This document shows, piece by piece, positions 16,522-24,142 of a DNA stretch of 47,336 nt (the stretch's first letter is position 1; the number at the start of each line of letters is the position of its first letter). The stretch spans positions 1 through 47,336 of the forward strand of contig JAAYVN010000050.1 of the NCBI GenBank assembly GCA_012517155.1, written 5' to 3'. The position numbers and the translations under genes are program-made. The DNA is from Ignavibacteriales bacterium. GTDB taxonomy: Bacteria; Bacteroidota; Ignavibacteria; Ignavibacteriales; Ignavibacteriaceae. The notes under the pieces were generated by a model that was given only the letters and a program-made list of their open reading frames with translations, did no database searches and was not told the DNA's origin.

Positions 16522-19217
16522 AAGTAGTATCCTATTGAAAAGTAGAACTGAAGAGGTCCAAAGCTAACCGGATTATGAGCAATGTTTTCATTCAGGATAA
16601 AACTTCTTCCGACAGAGAAGTCAGCAGGTCCGATAGGAGAATCGAGGGAAAGAGTCATACCGATGCCATGTCGCAGGTCAGCAAATCTAATTTCTTCCTG
16701 GTTAGCCCACATTGAGCCAAGATCATAGCGAAGCTGGAAATAGGTATTGAAAAAAATCTTAACCGGAAGAAGTACCCGATACTCAAATGAGGTTTTAAAG
16801 ACCTGCCTGCCACGCATTTCATTTTCACGCATTCCAAAGAAGGAGTACTGCCCACCGAGAGAATACTGGCGTGAAAGCGGAAGGGTTTTATCTGCAAAGC
16901 CGAGTCTGAAACTTGCGGAAAAAGTATGGTGGTCATTGAGACTGGCATAACCAATAAAATCAAAATTCAGGTCAGTATATCCAAGTTCCGCACCCAAGAT
17001 AGACTGTGCAGTTTCGTAGTAAGAAGTAAATTTAATCCCATCATTTGGATAAGGATATTTATCCTGAGTATCAATGGTTAAAGAGGCTCTGAGAGAAAGT
17101 ATGTTAGTACGGAAAGGGACTACGGGGCTTTCGCGAAGGTTTTTAACTTCATCTTTTCCATAAATTGCGGATAGAATAAAATTACCAAAGCGGCTAATCT
17201 GAGTACCAGCAGCGAGAGAGAGGCCATAATAAATCTGTCTATATTCACCATCAACAGAGCGAGAAAAGTAGCGATCGGAAGTTTTAACATCATTCATGTA
17301 ACTAAGGGCATCGAGAATGCGGTAGAATGCATTGATATTATATGTAAAGTAAGTATTCCAGACTCTAACCGATTTATGCTCAATGCGATAACTCTTTATC
17401 ATCTCGGAAAATTGGAGCATTAGGCCGATTTCAGTTCCGCTACCAAATAGATTTTCGTTACGAAGGTCAAGGCTGATTTGACCTTTGTTTTCATTATCAA
17501 CACGAAGTCCAACCCTAAGTAAGGAAGGGTGTTTTTCATTTACGATAAGGTTGAGAATGTTTCCGTTTTCATTTTGCTCAACTTCCAGAATTACACTTTC
17601 AAAAAGATTAGTATTTCTTAAATTTGTCAAGCCTTCCTGTACAGCTGCTGTTGAAAAAATGTCCCCTTCTTTTATGGGGAATTCACGAAGGATCACAGTT
17701 TCATTTGTAATGTCGTTTCCAATAATATTTATTTTAGAAACGAATCCTTTTGTAAATTTTAATACAAGTTTCCCATCATTAAAGTTGATCGATTGGATTT
17801 CAGTGAGGGAGAGACCTTTTTTTCTATAAACAGAAAGAATTTCTTTAACTGCGTTAATAATGCGGAGATTATCAAAAGGAGTTTCTTCCAACTGAGTAAC
17901 CGAACCGTTCAGGGAGACAGTATCGAGACCTTCTTCGCTAATAATTTCCACTGATCTGATGATCGGATTATAAACAGCTTCGAAGCTTATAATATTTTTT
18001 CCGTTTTTTTTCTTTATCAAAGCATGTACTTCAGAGTACAGAGGGTTATTATTAAGTTCATACAGGTCAAATCTGATCTGAGCTACAGGCAATGAATCGA
18101 GGCTGTGATATTTCCCGAGTATATCAAGTCCTATTCCTTTTGACAAGTCAACATCAATATTGCTAATATACCTGTTATCCAAAGAGTGAAGGTTAGTGTA
18201 AAATAAAGAATCTGATTTCTGTTTCAGGGGAATAATAGCGGGAACAGCACTATTATATCCAATATTAATCATTGTATCAATGTTATTAAAATCAGAGGAA
18301 ATAAGACCTGTCAGATCTGGGGAAATAGTAAAGTCGGCATGTTTTAACTGTTCTTCATTTAATAGTTTCATAGGGATACTAAGTACCTGATCGGCAACAA
18401 TCCACGGGGCTTCGAGTGCTTCTGCAGAATACAAAGAACTGGTGGTATTAACTGCGAGGACAATATCAGAGCCCAAAGATTTTGCTACTTTGACAGGAAT
18501 ATTGGCGACGAGACCTCCATCGACGAGAGTTAAAGTATCGAGTTTAACGGGAGTGAGGAGGAAAGAAACACTAGAACTAGCCCGGAGAGCCAAACCGAGA
18601 GAACCTTCTCTAAGCAAAACGAGATTACCTGTTTCGAGGTCAGCGCACACTGCACCAAAGACAGTTTCGAGACTATCAAAATTACGAATATTTTTTAAAG
18701 GTGCCTGAAGTGCAAGAAGGCTAAGGTAATTAGAAAGAGCTATGCCATCGTTAACGGCTGTTGGAATAACAGGGCGCAGATTATTCAGGCGAAAAGTTAT
18801 TATTGCTTTATCACTTGTGATTTTGCGGTCAATAAAGAGTTGGCGGCGATCCGTTTTATTCTGAATTGAGACTAAGTTTATCCAATCTGTATTTTTAGCG
18901 ATTGAGTCCATTTCATCAATTGTATATCCCAGCGAGAATATTCCACCAACAATAGACCCCATACTAGTTCCGGCAATAATATCAATGTCGATACCGTTTT
19001 CCACTAAGGCTTTGAGGACACCTATCTGAGCAAGTCCTCTTGAGCCCCCGCCGCTAAGAGCCAGTCCAAGTTTTGGTTTAGCAACCGGGGTTTTGAGTTC
19101 CAGGCCGAAAACTGATTTTTCGGTTTGATAATCGAGAGTAATTTTTTCGATATCTTCCTGAGCAAAAGAAGGAAAAATAAAAACAAATGCAAAAAACAAA
19201 CAAAAGAGCTTGCTCAT
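16518..19217 (-). CDS. Patatin-like phospholipase fused to POTRA and outer-membrane barrel
   Basis: 899 residues. The signal peptide ends near PSFAQ (20). A patatin domain follows: oxyanion GGGSRG (56-61), nucleophile elbow GTSMG with Ser85, and the catalytic Asp233 in LVDGGLVANIPV. POTRA-like repeats come next (INIIGNDITNETVILREF, then LRNTNLFESVILEV). A C-terminal Omp85-type barrel (LLRVGLRVDNENKGQ; LGGQYSFFGMREN; ending QFYFSIGYYF) completes the protein. The plan resembles the Pseudomonas PlpD family (type Vd secretion), in which the barrel exports a lipase. It sits 17 bases after yidC and overlaps a lipopolysaccharide glycosyltransferase, which suggests a role in outer-membrane lipid upkeep. 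Confidence 0.9.
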   Translation of the reverse strand: MSKLFCLFFAFVFIFPSFAQEDIEKITLDYQTEKSVFGLELKTPVAKPKLGLALSGGGSRGLAQIGVLKALVENGIDIDIIAGTSMGSIVGGIFSLGYTIDEMDSIAKNTDWINLVSIQNKTDRRQLFIDRKITSDKAIITFRLNNLRPVIPTAVNDGIALSNYLSLLALQAPLKNIRNFDSLETVFGAVCADLETGNLVLLREGSLGLALRASSSVSFLLTPVKLDTLTLVDGGLVANIPVKVAKSLGSDIVLAVNTTSSLYSAEALEAPWIVADQVLSIPMKLLNEEQLKHADFTISPDLTGLISSDFNNIDTMINIGYNSAVPAIIPLKQKSDSLFYTNLHSLDNRYISNIDVDLSKGIGLDILGKYHSLDSLPVAQIRFDLYELNNNPLYSEVHALIKKKNGKNIISFEAVYNPIIRSVEIISEEGLDTVSLNGSVTQLEETPFDNLRIINAVKEILSVYRKKGLSLTEIQSINFNDGKLVLKFTKGFVSKINIIGNDITNETVILREFPIKEGDIFSTAAVQEGLTNLRNTNLFESVILEVEQNENGNILNLIVNEKHPSLLRVGLRVDNENKGQISLDLRNENLFGSGTEIGLMLQFSEMIKSYRIEHKSVRVWNTYFTYNINAFYRILDALSYMNDVKTSDRYFSRSVDGEYRQIYYGLSLAAGTQISRFGNFILSAIYGKDEVKNLRESPVVPFRTNILSLRASLTIDTQDKYPYPNDGIKFTSYYETAQSILGAELGYTDLNFDFIGYASLNDHHTFSASFRLGFADKTLPLSRQYSLGGQYSFFGMRENEMRGRQVFKTSFEYRVLLPVKIFFNTYFQLRYDLGSMWANQEEIRFADLRHGIGMTLSLDSPIGPADFSVGRSFILNENIAHNPVSFGPLQFYFSIGYYF

Positions 19218-19234
19218 AAAAACAGCCGAGTAGG

Positions 19235-21100
19235 TTATTTTTTTCTTTTCTGTTGATGTTTTGCTTTTTCTTCGGCAGCCTCCATCATTTTCTGCATAAA
19301 TCCTTTTTTCTTTCCTCCATTTTTTACGGGTTGAAGTTCAACCGGCTTACCGTACTTATTCATGATATGCTGGTGAGTAATTGAGAACAAGTTGAAGAGG
19401 AAATAGTATAAATTAAGTCCAGACGGGAAACTCATAAAAAGGATTGTAAGCATAACCGGCATAATGTATACGAGCATTTGCTGCTGCGGATCCTTAACGG
19501 TCTGTTTCTGCTGGAGATATGTTGTAATACCCATAAGAAGTGCAAGACCGCTAATTTGCTCAACACCAAAGAGAGGGAGTTTGAAGCCAAGATTAAAAAT
19601 AACATCGGGTTTAGAAAGATCGTTTATCCACCATATAAATGGCTGCTGCCTAAGCTCAATAGCGGATTGAAAGAGACCCCAGAGAGCAATAAATATAGGC
19701 ATCTGAAGAAGAAGCGGAAGACAACCACCCGCGGGATTTATTCCGTAGGTTGAGTAGAGGCGCATAGTTTCTTTTTGGACTTTTGCCTGATCGTCCTTGA
19801 ATTTTTCTTTAATTTCAGTGATCTTGGGCTGCAAGGATTGCATCTTTTTCATTGACTGCATACTTTGTTTGGTAAGAGGCCACATCAATAATTTTATGAT
19901 GATCGAGAAGAGGATAATTACCAAACCAAAGTTAGAGATAAAGCTATGGAGGAAATTGAACAAAGGAAGCAGCAGATACTCGGCGATAGGGCGAACAATA
20001 AATTTAAGCCCGAAGAAACTTCCGAAGTCAACAATTGCATCAAGATTTTTTCCATAAGCATCCAGAATATCGTAATTAACCGGACCAAGGTAAACCATGT
20101 AATCATGTTTAATTATCGGCTGGTTTCCGACAGGGACTTTTAGGCGGATATCATAGTATTCCCTGATACCGCCTTTTGGGAAACTCTTGCTATATCCTTT
20201 AACGTAAACCCCCTCTGTTTGAGAAGGATCTTCCGGGACAATAATACCAGCGAAGTATTTATTTCTGACCGTGATCCAATCAACTCGTCCGGTTTTTTCC
20301 TCTTTAAGGAATTCACCATCTGAATGGGGAGCATCAAAAATAACCTGTTCATCTCCATAATAGGCGCTAGCATTTGAATAGTTTGCCTCATCGGCAGAAT
20401 TTTCCTCGACGAAATGAAGACCTCCAGTCCAGACGACATCATAAATGCTATTGCTTATGAGATTATTCATTTTATCGAGTTCCAATTGGAAACGAGAATC
20501 GTAGCGATCGCCGAAGAAAGTATAGTTTTTAATTATTGCATTGCTATCCTTTGTCAGGAAGGTAAAAGAAAGTTTAAGAGAGTCCTTACCTGAAAGTCTG
20601 TACTGAGACTGCGGAGAGTTTGGTGTAAAAGCAAGGTTTGAAGTTGAGACAGCTTTACCTTCGTTTGAGATAAAAGCAATGTCAAAACTGCCACCAAGGC
20701 TGTAGTTAATAAGTTGTACATATTTGTCTATTTCAGGAGAGCCAGCGGGAAGCTTGGAATGATACCAGTTATTATATTTTTTTAGGAAGTATTTATCAAT
20801 TTTTGCACCGGCAGAATTAATGCGAATAATCGCAAGATCGGTTTCGATAGTTATATACTGATTAGCGGGTTTAAGGTTGGTATAAAAAATGCCCAGTGAA
20901 GCACTATCGGGAGTAGGAGTTTGAGTTACCGGGGGAAGCGATTCAGGAGCTTTTGGAGTTTCGACCTTAGGTTGAACGTGAGTAGTATCCTGAGTTTTTT
21001 TAGTATTTTTCGGAGGAGTTACTGTAGGAGTGGTGAGGTACAACCAGACGATTAAAATCAGGCCGATGAGTACAAAAGCTAAAGTTGTTTGTCTATCCAT
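19235..21100 (-). CDS. yidC: Membrane protein insertase YidC
   Basis: 621 residues, matching the long Gram-negative form. It opens with the first transmembrane span (TTLAFVLIGLILIVWLYL), then a proline-rich linker and the large periplasmic P1 beta domain (about 75-350). The conserved insertase core follows: FLHSFISNFGLVIILFSIII, LPLLLQMPIFIALWGLFQSA, the LMGITTYLQQKQTV region and FPSGLNLYYFLFNLFSI. The C-terminus is a lysine-rich tail (KKKGFMQKMMEAAEEKAKHQ) that probably touches ribosomes. AGGA sits six bases before the ATG. It lies 12 bases after yidD in the classical rpmH-rnpA-yidD-yidC order. Confidence 0.97.
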   Translation of the reverse strand: MDRQTTLAFVLIGLILIVWLYLTTPTVTPPKNTKKTQDTTHVQPKVETPKAPESLPPVTQTPTPDSASLGIFYTNLKPANQYITIETDLAIIRINSAGAKIDKYFLKKYNNWYHSKLPAGSPEIDKYVQLINYSLGGSFDIAFISNEGKAVSTSNLAFTPNSPQSQYRLSGKDSLKLSFTFLTKDSNAIIKNYTFFGDRYDSRFQLELDKMNNLISNSIYDVVWTGGLHFVEENSADEANYSNASAYYGDEQVIFDAPHSDGEFLKEEKTGRVDWITVRNKYFAGIIVPEDPSQTEGVYVKGYSKSFPKGGIREYYDIRLKVPVGNQPIIKHDYMVYLGPVNYDILDAYGKNLDAIVDFGSFFGLKFIVRPIAEYLLLPLFNFLHSFISNFGLVIILFSIIIKLLMWPLTKQSMQSMKKMQSLQPKITEIKEKFKDDQAKVQKETMRLYSTYGINPAGGCLPLLLQMPIFIALWGLFQSAIELRQQPFIWWINDLSKPDVIFNLGFKLPLFGVEQISGLALLMGITTYLQQKQTVKDPQQQMLVYIMPVMLTILFMSFPSGLNLYYFLFNLFSITHQHIMNKYGKPVELQPVKNGGKKKGFMQKMMEAAEEKAKHQQKRKK

Positions 21101-21112
21101 AAATATCCTAAA

Positions 21113-21322
21113 TTATTTGAGGGGGTCGAGCCCGCCTTTGTTAAATGGGTTGCATCTAAGAATGCGCCAGATTGCTTTCAAACTACCTTTGAAGACGCCG
21201 TATTTGGACAGCGCCTGTACTGCGTACTCGCTACAGGTCGGGTAGAACCTGCAGGATGGGGGAAACAAGGGGGAAATAAATTTCTGATAAACCCTGATAA
21301 GCCAAATAAAAAGATTTCTCAT
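21113..21322 (-). CDS. yidD: Membrane protein insertion efficiency factor YidD
   Basis: 69 residues from the ATG at 21322. The family core is complete: [34 protein letters not shown] and [12 protein letters not shown]. It helps YidC insert membrane proteins and has an amphipathic N-terminal helix. A longer frame from TTG at 21388 would add 22 poorly conserved residues; YidD proteins normally begin a few residues before the IRxYQ motif, so the ATG is preferred. It lies between rnpA and yidC as in most bacteria. A second, secreted YidD-like protein is encoded at 35199. Confidence 0.93.
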   Translation of the reverse strand: MRNLFIWLIRVYQKFISPLFPPSCRFYPTCSEYAVQALSKYGVFKGSLKAIWRILRCNPFNKGGLDPLK

Positions 21323-21404
21323 TAGAATTTCTTGGCAAATGAAACAAAAACAGAGTCGAAATAGATACTTACAAGCCTGTTTCCACAAAAAACAAGTAGA
21401 GTTT

Positions 21405-21815
21405 TCAAATTAAAAGAACTTTTTCTTTAATTTTCATTAAAAGTTCGAGTACACCCGGGAGAACCTGATCCAGCGATACTTTTTTATTTTTTTTTTGGTT
21501 AAGCTGAAAAGGGATAAAAACGAGTTTAAGGACCGCCCCAGCAGAGGTCATATCAGAGAGAAGAATGAACTTATTAGTTCTATAAGCCTCCCGAATTAAC
21601 CTTTTTATCCGATTTCGCCAAACAGCACTGCCCGATTTTTTCGGAACAGTGACGGCAAATTTTAATTCCGGTTTAATCCCCTCCTGCTTAACGATTTTGT
21701 AGAGGAGCAGTATTTTTTTATCTGAAGAAACAAACGATTTATTATCAGAAAAGATCTCTTCAATATCTTTTTTACTTTTTAACCGCTCACTTTTAGAAAG
21801 TGTATTTTGTTTCAA
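21405..21815 (-). CDS. rnpA: Ribonuclease P protein component
   Basis: 136 residues. It assists the RNase P RNA in trimming the 5' ends of tRNAs. The start [17 protein letters not shown] and the signature [16 protein letters not shown] are diagnostic; [11 protein letters not shown] precedes the RNR motif. The start appears to be TTG (21813-21815) with no strong ribosome site. It follows rpmH by 45 bases, the nearly universal order. The tail (residues 100-136) is longer than in E. coli. Confidence 0.94.
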   Translation of the reverse strand: MKQNTLSKSERLKSKKDIEEIFSDNKSFVSSDKKILLLYKIVKQEGIKPELKFAVTVPKKSGSAVWRNRIKRLIREAYRTNKFILLSDMTSAGAVLKLVFIPFQLNQKKNKKVSLDQVLPGVLELLMKIKEKVLLI

Positions 21816-21860
21816 TCAGTTGAATCTGATGCTTTATTAAATAGTTTACTAAAAAAGAGA

Positions 21861-22004
21861 CTATTCGTCGCTAACAGTTAATTTATGACGACCGCGTGCT
21901 CTTCTGCGAGCAAGTACTTTCCTACCGTTAGCAGTTTTCATTCTTTCTCTAAAGCCGTGTTTATTCTTTCTTTTTCTGTTACTCGGCTGAAATGTTCTTT
22001 TCAT
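21861..22004 (-). CDS. rpmH: 50S ribosomal protein L34
   Basis: A 47-residue gene read directly from the minus strand: it begins [20 protein letters not shown], includes [19 protein letters not shown] and ends HKLTVSDE. All are L34 hallmarks. AGGAG precedes the ATG by six bases. It is the first gene of the long minus-strand run rpmH-rnpA-yidD-yidC and is preceded by an almost ideal promoter at 22029-22059. Confidence 0.97.
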   Translation of the reverse strand: MKRTFQPSNRKRKNKHGFRERMKTANGRKVLARRRARGRHKLTVSDE

Positions 22005-22028
22005 ATTTTTCTCCTAAAAATTGAACTA

Positions 22029-22059
22029 CAAAGATAAGAATTCCAGTATTATTTTACAA
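22029..22059 (-). promoter_or_regulatory. Promoter of rpmH-rnpA-yidD-yidC, Bacteroidetes type
   Basis: On the minus strand TTG (22057-22059), exactly 20 bases, TATCTTTG (22029-22036), a full match to TAnnTTTG. It lies 24 bases upstream of the L34 ATG, leaving a short leader that carries AGGAG. The matching geometry of the divergent yicC promoter supports it. Confidence 0.7.
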
Positions 22060-22147
22060 ATTAAGCAAGCAGGTAAACTTCATTTATTGTATGGAAAAAG
22101 AGGGAAAATTTAAGTGAATCTGAATAGATCAGGGGGGGATTTTGAAG

Positions 22148-22281
22148 AAAAGCGAGAAGGTAATAAGGATGGCTTTACCACGGCTTTACCACGGGTTTAC
22201 CACGGCTTTAGTACGGCTTTACCACGGCTTTATATAAATGGGGGATACCTTTTTGGGATACCGGGTTTTTCAAAAAGCGAG
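22148..22281. repeat. 9-bp direct repeat AAAAGCGAG flanking the tandem array
   Basis: AAAAGCGAG occurs at 22148-22156 and again at 22273-22281, bracketing about 116 bases that hold the 11-bp array and a GGGATACC pair (22242-22249 and 22255-22262). This could be the target duplication of a small inserted element, but no terminal inverted repeats were seen and a 9-mer repeat at this distance can arise by chance. Confidence 0.4.
22171..22236. repeat. Six tandem 11-bp units between rpmH and yicC promoters
   Basis: Units start at 22171, 22182, 22193, 22204, 22215 and 22226: GGCTTTACCAC, the same again, GGGTTTACCAC, GGCTTTAGTAC, GGCTTTACCAC and a degenerate GGCTTTATATA. Spacing is exactly 11 bases, close to one helical turn, so all copies face the same side of the helix. 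The whole gap 22005-22353 holds no convincing gene: two promoters lie at its ends and this array in the middle. Possible roles are an iteron-like protein-binding array or a neutral minisatellite. Confidence 0.9.
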
Positions 22282-22299
22282 TTAAATTGATTTTATAAT

Positions 22300-22330
22300 T
22301 TGCTAAACTATGAATAAAGTGATAAATTTG
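22300..22330 (+). promoter_or_regulatory. Promoter of the yicC-gmk-rpoZ-coaBC-dnaB run, Bacteroidetes type
   Basis: TTG (22300-22302), exactly 20 bases, TAAATTTG (22323-22330), a full match to TAnnTTTG, 23 bases before the yicC ATG. It mirrors the rpmH promoter at the other end of the gap. Confidence 0.7.
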
Positions 22331-22353
22331 TAGTCTTTATTCGGGTTATTATT

Positions 22354-23226
22354 ATGATTACAAGTATGACAGGTTATGGGAAAGCTTCTTCGAGTCTTGA
22401 GGGATTTACAATCGAGGCAGAAGTTAAAAGCTTTAATAACAGATTTTTAGAAATTTCGTTAAGGATTCCCAATTCTTTGCAGACAAAAGAGTTTGAAATT
22501 AAGGAACTGGTGAGGAACAAGTTAAAGAGAGGAAAGATCCAACTCTCTATAACGGTTAAGCCGGGGGAAGGGGTGAATACTATCCCTGTTAATGAGGAGA
22601 AGCTTGAGGAAGCTTTAGAGGCGATGAAGAGGGTGAGAAAATTCATTAAATCGAAGGAGAAAATCAGAATAGAGCATTTTCTTTCATTCAAGGATTTGTT
22701 TACACCAGAGCAGTTTGAATTTGACGAGGAGCATTTTGAGGTAATAAAGGAAACTTTGAATACTGCACTGGATTCACTAATAGTTATGCGGCAGACAGAG
22801 GGTAAAAATCTGCATGAAGATCTGAACAACAGAGTAAACCTAATCAGAGATTCGGTAAATTTTATAGAAGAGGAATTCAGCGGAACAATTACTCAGCATT
22901 TTGAGAAATTAAGGGTAAGACTAAAACATATTCTTGAAGATGTAACGAAATATAACGACAGACTAGATACTGAGCTGGCAATATTAGCTGATAAAGCCGA
23001 TATCACGGAAGAGTGTGTAAGATTAAAAAGCCATTTAAGGTTTTTTACCGATACACTGAAGTCCGGAGAGGAGGTTGGAAGAAAGCTGAATTTTATTTGT
23101 CAGGAGATGCACAGAGAGGCAAACACGATTGCATCGAAGTCTATAAATTCGGACATTATACACGCTTCTGTTTCTATAAGGGAAGAAATCGAGAGAATAA
23201 GAGAGCAGATCCAAAATATTGAGTAA
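22354..23226 (+). CDS. yicC: YicC family endoribonuclease
   Basis: 290 residues, the family's usual length. It begins MITSMTGYGKASSSLEGFTI and EVKSFNNRFLEISLRIP, the YicC N-terminal signature. The C-terminal domain has AILADKADITEECVRLKSHL and GRKLNFICQEMHREANTIAS, with NSDIIHASVSIREEIERIREQ-type ending. E. coli YicC acts on RNA and affects small RNA stability; the role here is inferred. It is the first gene of a tight plus-strand operon and, as in many bacteria, directly precedes gmk and rpoZ. Confidence 0.92.
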   Translation: MITSMTGYGKASSSLEGFTIEAEVKSFNNRFLEISLRIPNSLQTKEFEIKELVRNKLKRGKIQLSITVKPGEGVNTIPVNEEKLEEALEAMKRVRKFIKSKEKIRIEHFLSFKDLFTPEQFEFDEEHFEVIKETLNTALDSLIVMRQTEGKNLHEDLNNRVNLIRDSVNFIEEEFSGTITQHFEKLRVRLKHILEDVTKYNDRLDTELAILADKADITEECVRLKSHLRFFTDTLKSGEEVGRKLNFICQEMHREANTIASKSINSDIIHASVSIREEIERIREQIQNIE

Positions 23227-23246
23227 CCTGAAAGAAATGAACAGAG

Positions 23247-23828
23247 ATGACCAGTGATAATGCGAATGTAAAGAAAGGAAAGATCCTTGTTATTTCCGCC
23301 CCAAGCGGAGCAGGAAAGACAACCTTGACCAAAGAGATAATTGCGGGATTTCCGGATATAATATTTTCGACATCGGCGACCACCCGAACTCAAAGAGCGA
23401 ATGAAAGGAATGGAAAGGATTATTTCTTTATTAGTGAAGAAGAATTTGCAAGGAAAATCGAGTCGGATGAATTTGCTGAATGGGAAAGGTTTTATGATCA
23501 TTATTACGGGACCTACCGGAAGCAATTGGAGGAGACGATAAACGGAGGGAAGCATATATTACTGGAAATTGATGTAAAGGGAGCATTGAAGATAAAAACG
23601 AATTACCCCGAATCCATACTGATTTTTATAGACCCGCCAAGTATTGATGCATTAATAACAAGGCTGAGAAACAGAAAGACTGAAAGTGAGGAAGAGTTTA
23701 GGAAGCGGATTGAGAGGGCAAAAATGGAATTGAGTCTAAAGGACAAATTTGATTATCTTGTAGTTAATGATAATTTGGATTTAGCATTAAAGGAATTAAA
23801 AGTTATAATTAGTAAAGTAACCAAATAG
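23247..23828 (+). CDS. gmk: Guanylate kinase
   Basis: 193 residues. It phosphorylates GMP to GDP with ATP. The P-loop is SAPSGAGKTT (residues 17-26). The GMP-binding segment reads FSTSATTRTQRANERNGKDY followed by FFISEEEFARKIESDEFAEW. HYYGTYRKQLEETINGGKHI and LLEIDVKGALKIK are family marks. The lid contains RNRKTESEEEFRKRIERAK. It lies 20 bases after yicC and 13 before rpoZ. Confidence 0.96.
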   Translation: MTSDNANVKKGKILVISAPSGAGKTTLTKEIIAGFPDIIFSTSATTRTQRANERNGKDYFFISEEEFARKIESDEFAEWERFYDHYYGTYRKQLEETINGGKHILLEIDVKGALKIKTNYPESILIFIDPPSIDALITRLRNRKTESEEEFRKRIERAKMELSLKDKFDYLVVNDNLDLALKELKVIISKVTK

Positions 23829-23841
23829 GAGTAGAGTAAAG

Positions 23842-24138
23842 ATGGGTATAGGACCTGTTGATTTAAGAGAAATAGAGAAAAAAACTGCGAATATTTATGA
23901 AGCGATTATCATTTCGGGTAAAAAAGCGAGAATGATAAATGAAGAGCAGAAGTTAGAATTTAACAGTTTATTGGAGACCGTTCCACCAACGAATACTGAT
24001 GAAGACGGAGAGGATTTTGACAATCCAGCACAGTTGAAGCTTTCGCTCGAGTTTGAGAGGAGACCAAAACCGCATTTACAAGCAATGAATCTTTTATTGG
24101 AAGATGAAGTTCAGTACGAGTATAAAGCCAAGGAATAA
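23842..24138 (+). CDS. rpoZ: RNA polymerase omega subunit
   Basis: 98 residues. The core IEKKTANIYEAIIISGKKAR matches the omega/RPB6 motif that clamps the beta' subunit. The second half is acidic (TDEDGEDFDNPAQL) and ends with a short region RPKPHLQAMNLLLEDEVQYE, as in omega subunits of the Bacteroidota/Chlorobi group. A GGAGTAGAG site precedes the ATG. It sits between gmk and coaBC, the standard gene order. Confidence 0.87.
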   Translation: MGIGPVDLREIEKKTANIYEAIIISGKKARMINEEQKLEFNSLLETVPPTNTDEDGEDFDNPAQLKLSLEFERRPKPHLQAMNLLLEDEVQYEYKAKE

Positions 24139-24142
24139 ATAG

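Noticed and set aside
21323-21388. Longer yidD from TTG 21388
   Set aside because: YidD proteins start just before the IRxYQ motif; the extra 22 residues look unlike the family and ATG 21322 is available.
22171-22236. CRISPR array
   Set aside because: The 11-bp units are directly adjacent with no spacers, and no cas gene is present.
22114-22290. GTG-started 58-codon frame across the 11-bp array, giving an 11-residue repeat (GFTTALPRVYH, GFSTALPRLYI)
   Set aside because: The protein repeat is a by-product of three 11-bp units making 33 bases; it lies between two promoters, has no good ribosome site and no recognisable fold.
22374-22829. 151-residue minus-strand frame
   Set aside because: It lies wholly inside yicC in the antisense direction; serine/phenylalanine-rich shadow sequence.
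23100-23555. 151-residue minus-strand frame
   Set aside because: It is antisense to the yicC end and gmk, both clear genes.
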